64,000 nucleotides of DNA from Fibrobacter sp. UWB15. GTDB taxonomy: Bacteria; Fibrobacterota; Fibrobacteria; Fibrobacterales; Fibrobacteraceae. Positions within the stretch are counted from its first letter, which is position 1. Each line of letters begins with the position of its first letter. Positions 24,162 through 33,096 of this stretch are shown piece by piece. The notes beneath the pieces are model-generated. The model was not told the origin of the DNA. It saw only the letters and a program-made list of their open reading frames with translations, and made no database searches. The position numbers and the translations under genes were made by a program. Location of the stretch: NCBI RefSeq assembly GCF_900177705.1, contig NZ_FXBA01000002.1, positions 248,001-312,000 on the forward strand, in the 5' to 3' direction.

Positions 24162-26888
24162 CTACTTTAGAGCAGCCTTGATTTCTTCAATAGAATTTAC
24201 GACCGTCTGCTTGTTGTTCCAGATACGGGCGAAGCTCTTGCCGTAGTGTTCCACCACAACACGGTTGTCCAGAATCAGCACCTTGCCGCAGTCTTCTTCG
24301 GAGCGGATTAGGCGGCCAAAACCCTGGCGCAGTTCCATGTAGGCTTCAGGAACGAAATATTCCTTGAAGGCATTCTTGCCTTCGGCCTTCATCTTATTGC
24401 TAATACCTGCCACCAGCGGATCCACCGGATTGGGGAATGGCAACTTCGGAATCACCAGGAGCTTGAGAGCATCACCCGGGAAGTCCACGCCTTCCCACAA
24501 GCTCTGGCAACCAAGCAGGCACGCGCCGCGGGACTTGCGGAACATGGACACGAGGCCATCCAGCGAGCCGTCCACATGCTGGCACAGCAGCAACTTGTTC
24601 TTTTCGGCAAAAAGCGGAGCCAAGGCCGTCTGCGCCCTCATCATCGCAGAAACACTGGTAAAGAGGACCATGGTATTTTCTTCGACTTCGGGGAGTACTG
24701 CGCAAAGGGTGCCGTTCACGGCATCGTTGTATTCCGGCAACGAGGGCTTGGGCAGGTACTTTGCAAGAATGACCGAGCGGCGGTCATCTTTATTGGCGGA
24801 CTCGGTATAGACTCTCAAGAAAGGTGTTTTCTTGCCATCCAAGGAATCCATACCCATCTTTTGTACAAAGTAATTCAAATCACCCTGCACCGAAAGTGTT
24901 GCCGACGTAAAGGTCGCCGACTTGATCCACGGATAGAATTTTTCTTTCCAAGTCGCGCTGGCGTCGAGAGGCGAAGCGTGCAGTTTGATGGTATGGGGGT
25001 TGAAGGGCTCCTCCATGTAGAATACCCAATCTTCGCGGCCCGCCTTCACCACAAATTCAAAATCCTGCAAGAAGCGGGAAAGCTCCGTCATGCGGCCGCC
25101 AATATCGCTCAACAGGCCCGAAAGGCTCTTGTCGGCAGAAAGAGCCGAAGCAAGGTTTTCAGCCTGCTTGATTGCATTCAAGCCCTGGTCCATAAAGGAT
25201 GCAGGATCGGCATCGTATTCGGCCATGATGCCCGAAGCGTAAGTAAAGCCGTTACGAGTATTTTTTTGCTTGGCAAGTTTTTTGCCAATCTTCATGAAGA
25301 AACGGTGCAAAGCCTTTTCCGTTTCAGAAAGGGATTCCGTCAAGTTCACGCAACTTGCATGGAGTTCCGTTTCTTCAACCGGAATTCGCTTTTCCAGTTC
25401 AGCCACAAGGCCGTCGCGGTTTTCCACTTCGTGACCCTTGGAAGGAACCAGCGTCTTGATAATGTTGCGCAACGCGAAGAACGAAACGGTACGGCCTAAA
25501 GCCTGACGGCTCACCTGCGGAAGTCGATGGGCTTCGTCAAATACAATATGTTCGTACAGCGGAAGCAGTGCAAAGTCCAGCGCCATGTCCGCAAGGAACA
25601 GAGAATGGTTCACCAGTACCAAGTTGGAATTCATGGCGCGGCGCTTGGCAGCGAGAGCCGGGCACTTGATGTAATGGGGGCACTTTTCACCCAAACAGGA
25701 TTTTGCAGAGCTGGCCAGTTTGGACCAAAGCACGCGATTGCGTCCTTGACTAAAGGAATTGCATTCGTTCACGTCGCCCGTTTCGGTCGTAAACACCCAA
25801 GGCACAATCGCCATGAAGGAATCCCGCTCGTCGGCAAGCAACAAGTTCTGCGGCGCCTTCAAAATTTCTTCGAACTTGCGCAAGCACAAGTAATTTTCGC
25901 GGCCCTTGAGTACGGCTGCTTTCAGCTTGCCATCAAACAGGCTTGCGACCAGCGGAATATCTTTATTCCAAAGTTGTTCCTGCAGTGCCCGGGTCGCAGT
26001 GCTTATCACCACGCGCTCCCCCGACACCGCCTTACAGGCGGCCGACACCAGGTAAGCCAGCGACTTGCCCGAACCGGTCGGGGCTTCAAGCACGCAGAGG
26101 CCGCCCTTGTGCATGTTGCGTTCTACGACAGAGGCGTAATCTTGCTGATTGTGGCGGGACTGGTAATTTTCCACTTTGGTAGAAAGGAGGCCGCCCTCTT
26201 TGAAGAATTCACTGACGCGCGGGGCACGTTCTTTTATCGGTGCATTTTCCAGCGGAACATCCGGCAACTTGTACTGCGGAAGTTCGCAAGCCCCTTCCGA
26301 TTCGTTCCAGACTAGCGCCCAGTCCGAACCCCTGGCCACTTTTGCAAGCGCTTCCACAAGCCACGGGTCCGAACCCGCAATCTTGTCCAGCGCCATTACA
26401 AAGAGCTCGCCACACGCAATGGCATCGGGCAAGGCGCGGTGCGCGCGGCTTCGCTCAATGCCCAGTTCCTGCACCAAAGTATCCAGGCGGTGATTCGGCA
26501 CATTCTGATAGGCAATGCGGGAAACCGTCAGGGAGTCCCATACTGGATGGTTTTCAAAAGAGATGCCGACCTTGGCAAAAGTCTGCTTCAAGAATTTGGA
26601 ATCAAACATGGCGTTGTGCGCCACAATCGGCAACTCGCCAATGAAAGCATAAATCTTCTGCGCGACAGCCGCGAAGGGCTCCGCATTTTCCAAGTCAGCG
26701 TTGCTAATACCCGTAAGGCTTTCAATAAAGGGGCGGAGCGTCACACTCGTCGGCTTAACCAAATAATCGACCGATTCTGTTTCGACGCCGTTTTCGAAGC
26801 GCACCAACGCCACCTCGATGATTTCGTCTTTTTCAAAATCAAGGCCCGTTGTTTCCAAGTCAATTGCAACGAATGATTTATTTTCCAT
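24162..26888 (-). CDS. dinG: DnaQ-like exonuclease fused to DinG-type helicase
   Basis: 908 residues. The N-terminal DEDDh exonuclease (1-~165) has FVAIDLETTGLD, VAHNAMFDSKFL and the HRALPDA motif. The XPD/DinG helicase follows (~235-900). It has Walker A in APTGSGKSLAYL, four Cys for a 4Fe-4S cluster (C..EKC..Y.KC, with one Cys earlier in the segment), DEAH box VFDEAHRLP and a late QGFGRLIRSEED motif VI. The fusion is the architecture of Gram-positive DinG. DinG helicases unwind D-loops, R-loops and DNA-RNA forks. GAGGAA precedes ATG 26888. Last gene of the long minus-strand run. Confidence 0.93.
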   Translation of the reverse strand: MENKSFVAIDLETTGLDFEKDEIIEVALVRFENGVETESVDYLVKPTSVTLRPFIESLTGISNADLENAEPFAAVAQKIYAFIGELPIVAHNAMFDSKFLKQTFAKVGISFENHPVWDSLTVSRIAYQNVPNHRLDTLVQELGIERSRAHRALPDAIACGELFVMALDKIAGSDPWLVEALAKVARGSDWALVWNESEGACELPQYKLPDVPLENAPIKERAPRVSEFFKEGGLLSTKVENYQSRHNQQDYASVVERNMHKGGLCVLEAPTGSGKSLAYLVSAACKAVSGERVVISTATRALQEQLWNKDIPLVASLFDGKLKAAVLKGRENYLCLRKFEEILKAPQNLLLADERDSFMAIVPWVFTTETGDVNECNSFSQGRNRVLWSKLASSAKSCLGEKCPHYIKCPALAAKRRAMNSNLVLVNHSLFLADMALDFALLPLYEHIVFDEAHRLPQVSRQALGRTVSFFALRNIIKTLVPSKGHEVENRDGLVAELEKRIPVEETELHASCVNLTESLSETEKALHRFFMKIGKKLAKQKNTRNGFTYASGIMAEYDADPASFMDQGLNAIKQAENLASALSADKSLSGLLSDIGGRMTELSRFLQDFEFVVKAGREDWVFYMEEPFNPHTIKLHASPLDASATWKEKFYPWIKSATFTSATLSVQGDLNYFVQKMGMDSLDGKKTPFLRVYTESANKDDRRSVILAKYLPKPSLPEYNDAVNGTLCAVLPEVEENTMVLFTSVSAMMRAQTALAPLFAEKNKLLLCQHVDGSLDGLVSMFRKSRGACLLGCQSLWEGVDFPGDALKLLVIPKLPFPNPVDPLVAGISNKMKAEGKNAFKEYFVPEAYMELRQGFGRLIRSEEDCGKVLILDNRVVVEHYGKSFARIWNNKQTVVNSIEEIKAALK

Positions 26889-26912
26889 TTGATTCCTCGT
26901 AAAACTATACCG

Positions 26913-28697
26913 CTACAGCGCAGGGATTTCTTGCACTAAACTATCTAGCGCATTTTCGCCGTTCTTAATCTTGAGCGTATCGCTAATGGCACGCCAAGCC
27001 GACCCATAACGCAACGGTTCCACAGAGCCCGCATCGGGCAACTCCTTGCCTTCTTCGGGGAAATAATAGTCCATCAGATAATCGCCTTCCACAAGGTCGC
27101 CAAAGCGGAAGCTTCCGTCGGCATTGCAATGTTCCAGATAATACTGATTCGTTTCTGCAGAAAGTAGGCGAACCATGGTTTTCGGATTTGCATTGGGAAT
27201 TCTTCCGTTCAGTTTTGCAAGCTTGAGCTTGCTTACCGTTTCGAACTTTTGCAGCTTCTGGTACTTAAGTTCGATTACCGTATCGCGCTTTCCGTTGCTA
27301 TCGGCAGCGGCCAATGTCGTATCCATATAACCCATCAAGAAGTTTACCGACATGTCAGTCTGCCAAGGGGCAGTCTTTTCGACGGCAAAGCGTACCGGGT
27401 CAAGTCGCTTGACTTGCACCTGGGTCGTGTCCTTGTTGATTGCGATATAGAAGGTTTCCGTCAGCGAATCCAGCTTCGGTCTGTTGAAGTACACGATCAA
27501 AGAATCGTCCGGGAACAGCGCCTTCGCCTTGGAATTCGTCTTGACGCCAGAAACCTTGGGCGGCAATGTATCGCCTTCCATCTTCTTCCATTCCCATTCC
27601 ACTTCGTTGCGGAGCGTATCGAGCGGACGGAACATGGAATCCTTCGCAGTAGCACAAACGAACTTGTAAAGCACCTCGCTTTTAGGGGCCGGATCAAAAT
27701 AGAACTGCGGACGATTGGAACTTGCGCCCAGGTAAACCAACTTCGGGTAAAGTTTCTTGTTGTCGGGAGAAATCAAATGACAGTTCGAGGGTTCCGCAAA
27801 GGTGGAATCAAAATACACGCCACGGGTAAAGTTCGCCTCCAGCACATTCACAAAGGGCTGGTTTACCGATTCCAATTCCAACTTGGTGGTATCCATATCA
27901 GCGACGGCAATCCACAGCGTATCGGATGTTTCGGCAGTCAAATTCAAGTCACCCGTCCAAAGGCCCACCTGTTCGGTGGAAAGTTCAATTTTCTGGTTTC
28001 CGTTACCATCTACAAACGCAACCACGCGGTATTGCCCCGCCTTAAGTCCCGTCAAGGTAAAGTGGCCGGCACTGTCGGCGCGAGTCACGTAGAGCGGAGG
28101 TTCCTTAAGCAGCTGCGGTTCCTTGCTGATTTCCTTAGTCGTGGTATCGCGGTACTTCTCAAGATAATGCTTAGAGGCACGATTTTCTCCCAACAAGAAT
28201 AGACCGATACTGGGATATTCTTTTTTGCGTGCCATAGCCTGGTTCACCAGCACGCGGCCAGAAACCGTCAACGAATCGATAATCGCACCCGTCGAGAACA
28301 CCACCTGGAAAGGTTTTGCCAAGGCGTTACCGTGCAAGTCCTTGATGCCGCCGGCAAAAGTAATCGTATAAGTCGTACCCGTATCAAGTACCGCTCGCGA
28401 CGAAAGCACCAACGTTTTTCCGCTTACTTCAAAGCGCAATTTCTTGTCGATCGGCGGAGAAATGGAAACGGCGCTGCGAGGAATCGATGCATTAATCCAT
28501 TCGTCGAACTCCAGCTTCACCATGAGTTCGTTGGGATGGTTCGTTGTATTCGGCGCAGGGTAAACGCCCGCTACACGCGGCGGCAGTTTATCTTCGGGGC
28601 CGCCACTAGGCGCCACCTGGGTGGCGCATGCCACCAACAGAGCCGACGCCAAGCCCGCAACAACAGCACCGTATTTCAACAACGAAAACTTCATCAA
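26913..28697 (-). CDS. Lipoprotein with N-terminal SbsA-type Ig-like domain
   Basis: 594 residues. Lipobox ALLVAC (Cys ~24), then an Ig-like Big_5/SbsA domain (~38-140) with the typical PPRVAGVYPAPNTTNHP start and YTITFAGGIKDLHGNAL end. The middle contains a carboxypeptidase-like beta module (GHFTLTGLKAGQYRVVAFVDGNGN). The remainder is beta-rich and unassigned. Similar large Ig-like lipoproteins occur in Bacteroidetes and Fibrobacter near envelope genes; function is not known. Its ATG overlaps the lepB stop by 4 bp (ATGA), so expression is coupled to signal peptidase. Confidence 0.75.
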   Translation of the reverse strand: MMKFSLLKYGAVVAGLASALLVACATQVAPSGGPEDKLPPRVAGVYPAPNTTNHPNELMVKLEFDEWINASIPRSAVSISPPIDKKLRFEVSGKTLVLSSRAVLDTGTTYTITFAGGIKDLHGNALAKPFQVVFSTGAIIDSLTVSGRVLVNQAMARKKEYPSIGLFLLGENRASKHYLEKYRDTTTKEISKEPQLLKEPPLYVTRADSAGHFTLTGLKAGQYRVVAFVDGNGNQKIELSTEQVGLWTGDLNLTAETSDTLWIAVADMDTTKLELESVNQPFVNVLEANFTRGVYFDSTFAEPSNCHLISPDNKKLYPKLVYLGASSNRPQFYFDPAPKSEVLYKFVCATAKDSMFRPLDTLRNEVEWEWKKMEGDTLPPKVSGVKTNSKAKALFPDDSLIVYFNRPKLDSLTETFYIAINKDTTQVQVKRLDPVRFAVEKTAPWQTDMSVNFLMGYMDTTLAAADSNGKRDTVIELKYQKLQKFETVSKLKLAKLNGRIPNANPKTMVRLLSAETNQYYLEHCNADGSFRFGDLVEGDYLMDYYFPEEGKELPDAGSVEPLRYGSAWRAISDTLKIKNGENALDSLVQEIPAL

Positions 28698-30097
28698 TCA
28701 ATCATCTGGATAATTTTGCCGAGGCGTCCCCAACGAATGCGGAACGGAAGTCTCCACCACGTAAACGGATTCTTGAGGGCAAAGGCTTCGTCATCGTTTT
28801 CAAACGAGAAGTAAATCACGAAGGCCTTCGCACGGATATTGCGGAGCGAAACAAAGCCCCAATAACGGCTGTCGGCAGAATTGTCGCGGTTGTCGCCCAT
28901 CATAAAGAACTGCGGCGTCTTGACAACATAGCTTTGAATAGGCTTACCCCCTACCAGCAGCTGGCGGCGGATTTCAAATTTGGACTTTGCCGGAGCATCC
29001 AGGGTATCGCCTGCAATGCCTTCCACGGTAGTAGCGCCATCTTGCGGAGCATCAACATCCACCAGCTCCACGGTTCCGGCATTGTCTTCTTCGGCCTGGT
29101 TCAACAAGGCTACGTTGCCTTCCAGATCGCGCAACAGAGAACCTTCAAAAGAGATGTAGCTCACCGGGCGCATAAAACCGCCCTGGACATTCGGGTCGAT
29201 CATCGGCAGGTACGCCATTCGGGCGAGTTCCTTAAAGAAATTGAACGACATCACGCCCGAAATCGTATCGCCTTGGGTAAGGCGCTGCTGCAGCACCGTA
29301 CGGTTCCTGCTGAAGAATTCATTCAACGCAAGGCCGCGATCGTTTTCGACAGGTATCTTGAAGTTTTCAAAATCATAATTGTTGACTTCTACGGAATCCT
29401 TCCACAACGAAATATCCAGCGTCACCGTTTCGTCGGGATTTTCCTGTGCCACCAGCGAACGCAGCCACCACAGTTTTTCAAGCGGCATGTCACTTACCGT
29501 AAAGCTGTCGCCCACAGACGGCACCACAAACGCTTCGCGTTCATCGCGGGGCGAGAACGTTCTGGCCGACGCCGTGTACTTGCCGCGCCCCGGCAAAGAA
29601 TTTTGCAATTCTCCATTCACAAAGAGACGGCCCTTGTGAACGGCAACCGTATCACCGCTCACCGCCACACAGCGCTTGATATAATCCTTCGGTCCATCGG
29701 CGTAGTGAATCAAGTGCGGTTGCCCGGCACCGGGCTGATGGTCCCAATAAAGGTTGCCGAACATGAGCGCGTTAAACAAGTGCGTATAACGCTGCGGATT
29801 GCCATCAGGATATTCCGGCTCGCCCGGGTAGCGGAAAATCACCACATCGCCCTTGGCTGGGTATGCATATCCCGGGAATTTCTGATTGCTAAACGGAATC
29901 GGCGAACCGTAAGTGAACTTGAGGCCCAGCAAAAAGTCACCCGTATGCAAGGTATCTTCCATGGACCCGCTCGGAATCTGGAACGCCTGAATCACATACT
30001 GAATTACAATCAACGCGAGCGCCACCGGGACAATGATTTCCCGAAGCAGGCCCTTCAAAAATTTCTTCGCCGAAAACGGCTGTTTTTCGTTATCCAT
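28694..30097 (-). CDS. lepB: Signal peptidase I LepB, enlarged
   Basis: 467 residues, against 324 in E. coli. One N-terminal transmembrane helix (~20-38), catalytic S45 in IPSGSMEDTL, general-base K141 in YIKRCVAVSGD, and box E GDNRDNSADSRYWG near residue 400. About 255 residues separate the Lys box from box E, roughly twice the E. coli spacing, so the non-catalytic beta domain is much enlarged. It cleaves signal peptides of exported proteins in the inner membrane. The next gene (Ig-like lipoprotein) overlaps by 4 bp. Confidence 0.94.
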   Translation of the reverse strand: MDNEKQPFSAKKFLKGLLREIIVPVALALIVIQYVIQAFQIPSGSMEDTLHTGDFLLGLKFTYGSPIPFSNQKFPGYAYPAKGDVVIFRYPGEPEYPDGNPQRYTHLFNALMFGNLYWDHQPGAGQPHLIHYADGPKDYIKRCVAVSGDTVAVHKGRLFVNGELQNSLPGRGKYTASARTFSPRDEREAFVVPSVGDSFTVSDMPLEKLWWLRSLVAQENPDETVTLDISLWKDSVEVNNYDFENFKIPVENDRGLALNEFFSRNRTVLQQRLTQGDTISGVMSFNFFKELARMAYLPMIDPNVQGGFMRPVSYISFEGSLLRDLEGNVALLNQAEEDNAGTVELVDVDAPQDGATTVEGIAGDTLDAPAKSKFEIRRQLLVGGKPIQSYVVKTPQFFMMGDNRDNSADSRYWGFVSLRNIRAKAFVIYFSFENDDEAFALKNPFTWWRLPFRIRWGRLGKIIQMID

Positions 30098-30153
30098 AGA
30101 AATCCGAATCTAAAGTCAAGAATTATGGATACAATTTAGAAAAATCGCCGCCA

Positions 30154-33096
30154 TTAGTTGTCTTTAACACAGCGAACCAGGGACGGACTGTACTTTATTT
30201 TTGTCATATAATCTAATCCACCAGTCCTAACTACAGCAACATTCGCTCGAGTAGGAGCCCTGAGAAACAAATCATCCGTTTCATCTACCACCCACATATA
30301 ATCCATAGAGATTTTTTTTATAGACGACACAGAATCAATGCCGGCAACAGTATCACGAGCTACAGCCAACTCGTTTCGCGTCATAAAATGTATACCGACA
30401 ATATCGTCATCACCATAGGTTTTCGAAAAGCCTTGCAAGCGATAATAAATCTTATCGGTCAATTTCTGTTTAATCTCATCATATCGCGGAATATGCCAAC
30501 CCTCCATGCATGCACCCTGGACAACCGTATTCGATTTTATAACAGAGCCTTTGGCAAATCCCTTTTCATACTTTTCATCAAGGTTCATTGCTACAATCCA
30601 AGGGTAATACACCAATTCATCCGCTTCCACTTCTTCGACCGGATAAATACTCCTTTCTACATACACGGTCTTTCCTTTAGGAACATACCTCAACGGTTCA
30701 GCCATCCATGTAACGCCATCAATGGTAATCGCCGCATATTCCTTGCCGTCACGTTTGTCAGTCACATGGAATGTATCGGCAGGAACCCATCGACCACCAA
30801 GGCACACACTATTCGTAACTCCGTTGTATTCAACAAGACCCTCATTATCTTCATTACACTCACTCATGTATTTTGAATAATCCTTCGTGATCCAGGTTCC
30901 GCGACCATTACATGCAACATATGAGGAATCTCGCAGAACCACGACTGAATCTTTTATAGCTTTATGACAATATGTACCAGCCAACGAATCGGCCTCTCTA
31001 TAACGATACCAGTTGTTTCTCGGGGTAGTGTTTAAAGTGGTATCACAAACAAATCTCAGCCCATAATAAACCGTATCAGTTCCATGGAGTTCACCTTCAC
31101 AATTTCCAAACACTTTCTTATAATCATTTGACATTATAGGGAACGTGGACAAATAGGATCCTCTACAAGTGTATGTTGTGTCCCCATAGAATAAGACAAA
31201 GTTCTTCCCCGTTTCACAAACTTCATACTTCTGTTCAACTATATGAAGTTTTCGATTTTCCCAGGTTCCATCACTACAGAAACATCCTGAATCTGCATAC
31301 AATTCCGTACGGTCTTTTTCCTTGACGCACAACCCGAACTTTGCTTCGCAGACTCCCAGTTTTCGGTTACTCCAATAGCCCTGCTTGCAGCTATAATAGG
31401 TACCGTCTTCCGTGATGGCATACACCGTATCCAGACCACAGGCACCATATTTAAGTTCGGCATCGGTAGCTTCCCTAAATTCTAGTTCGTTGCTTTTTAC
31501 AGAACAAATATACTTGACCCCGTTCATGGAATACATCTTGCCGTAATTTTTCATGTTGCAGCTTACCGAGTCTGTCTGGTCATCAAACAGTTTATGCTCT
31601 ATAAGTTGCCAACTCTTGGTCATGACATTGCACCAGTATTCCTTATGACCTATGTATACCGTCGAATCATATACGACATTTTTACTAAAGGAGTTACAAA
31701 GAGGCAAAATGGACGTATCGTTTTCCTTTTTCCATTCGTGGTTTTCTCCGCATGTATAATAGGAATCATTATAAATAACGGTATCCTTAAGATGTTCATC
31801 GGTGCAAAACCCGAACTTTTCATTGATATTGCCCTTATTCGAGACCCAGTCAAATTCTTCATTGTATTTATACACTATTGTGTTACAATACCATTGGACT
31901 GAATCAAGCGTCACAATCGAACCATTCAACTTCCTTGTACAACGGCCATAGACATCTGCAGGTCCCGCAACGACCCATTTTCCCGAATTTTTGCATACAT
32001 ACGTCTTGTTGGAATCAGACTTGGCCACAGTACCGAATATTTCAGAGTAGCATTCCCCAAGTTCAGATGCAGGATATTCAAGTTCGACCCATCCTGTCTT
32101 GGAACAGGCGTAGCGATTTCCGTTAAAGACAACATTCTTGTGGCGATTTTCATCAATACATGGTTTATCGATATCGTCAAGGGTCGCTTTATGCCACTTT
32201 CCATCGGTACACGCATACAGCTCTTCCGTCTTGCCTGTAGAAACATATTTTTCACCATCACTACACACTGACGTTTTTCCAGCATATTCCCACACGTCTC
32301 CATCGCAGGTGTAGGCAGAATCTTTATCAATGGCATAGACCATACGGCCACGGTACGTACTTACGCATTGGGGCAAATCCCTGTACTTGTCTACAATGGG
32401 CTTTTCCCTTACGCAACGAACACTGCCAAGCCGACTATCATTTTTAAACACATCCAACGAACCCTTCTTTGAAATCGAGACAACGCTATCATCCTTGGTT
32501 ATATAGTAAGCCATACTGTCCAAATCCGAGCATACGATCGGGGCATCATCTTGCGTCTTGCAACTTCCAGCAAATTGTTTTTTATAGTCTTCCTTGTATT
32601 CAAGCAAGAGCCTGTATTCTCCGGCGAGCGGCAACCTGAAACCATCGGGGCAAAGGCTCTGCTCTGCATTGGAATAAAGCCTTCCGTACTTGGCACACAA
32701 AGAATCCGAGTAATCGTAGCAGGCGCTCATCGGGCGGGTTGTTTTCAAATCTAGATTCTCGTTTGTCCAGACCAAAATTCCCGAAACCAAAAGGTCATAG
32801 GCTTTTTTATTCCGTTCGTCAACTACAGAGCCATCTTCCGCATATTCAATCAGGTCTATAGAATCTGCTTCTACAACAGAGCCCTCCTTAACATCGACAA
32901 TCGCCTCGATGCTGCTAGAAGACGCGCCCTTGCCGCCACTCACGCTGCTACTGCTGTTTTCTTCAACAGAGGGGGAATCTTCTTCGACATCATGCGAAGA
33001 GTCCGAATCATCACCACAGGCGCAGAACAAGACCGCCAATATTCCGCACAAGAATACAGGAATTTTTTTCATCATAATCTCGGAGAACCTCTTCAT
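30154..33096 (-). CDS. FISUMP-type lipoprotein with cysteine-repeat array
   Basis: 980 residues. Signal with lipobox VLFCAC (Cys ~28), then a Ser/Glu/Asp-rich tether. A first FISUMP-like segment lies at ~100-230 (ILVWTNENLDLKT ... CPDGFRLPLAGEYRLL). A long array of about 40-residue repeats, each with two Cys and one Trp (C...G.V......Y.C....W), fills ~235-790. A second FISUMP domain (KEYAAITIDGVTWMAEPL ... GWHIPRYDEI) ends the protein at ~800-980. FISUMP domains are abundant in Fibrobacter and of unknown function; surface display is likely. Strong GGAGG before ATG 33096, which overlaps the previous stop as TAATG. Confidence 0.8.
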   Translation of the reverse strand: MKRFSEIMMKKIPVFLCGILAVLFCACGDDSDSSHDVEEDSPSVEENSSSSVSGGKGASSSSIEAIVDVKEGSVVEADSIDLIEYAEDGSVVDERNKKAYDLLVSGILVWTNENLDLKTTRPMSACYDYSDSLCAKYGRLYSNAEQSLCPDGFRLPLAGEYRLLLEYKEDYKKQFAGSCKTQDDAPIVCSDLDSMAYYITKDDSVVSISKKGSLDVFKNDSRLGSVRCVREKPIVDKYRDLPQCVSTYRGRMVYAIDKDSAYTCDGDVWEYAGKTSVCSDGEKYVSTGKTEELYACTDGKWHKATLDDIDKPCIDENRHKNVVFNGNRYACSKTGWVELEYPASELGECYSEIFGTVAKSDSNKTYVCKNSGKWVVAGPADVYGRCTRKLNGSIVTLDSVQWYCNTIVYKYNEEFDWVSNKGNINEKFGFCTDEHLKDTVIYNDSYYTCGENHEWKKENDTSILPLCNSFSKNVVYDSTVYIGHKEYWCNVMTKSWQLIEHKLFDDQTDSVSCNMKNYGKMYSMNGVKYICSVKSNELEFREATDAELKYGACGLDTVYAITEDGTYYSCKQGYWSNRKLGVCEAKFGLCVKEKDRTELYADSGCFCSDGTWENRKLHIVEQKYEVCETGKNFVLFYGDTTYTCRGSYLSTFPIMSNDYKKVFGNCEGELHGTDTVYYGLRFVCDTTLNTTPRNNWYRYREADSLAGTYCHKAIKDSVVVLRDSSYVACNGRGTWITKDYSKYMSECNEDNEGLVEYNGVTNSVCLGGRWVPADTFHVTDKRDGKEYAAITIDGVTWMAEPLRYVPKGKTVYVERSIYPVEEVEADELVYYPWIVAMNLDEKYEKGFAKGSVIKSNTVVQGACMEGWHIPRYDEIKQKLTDKIYYRLQGFSKTYGDDDIVGIHFMTRNELAVARDTVAGIDSVSSIKKISMDYMWVVDETDDLFLRAPTRANVAVVRTGGLDYMTKIKYSPSLVRCVKDN

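Noticed and set aside
28628-30139. 503-codon plus-strand frame opposite lepB
   Set aside because: Antisense shadow; LepB on the other strand has all catalytic boxes.
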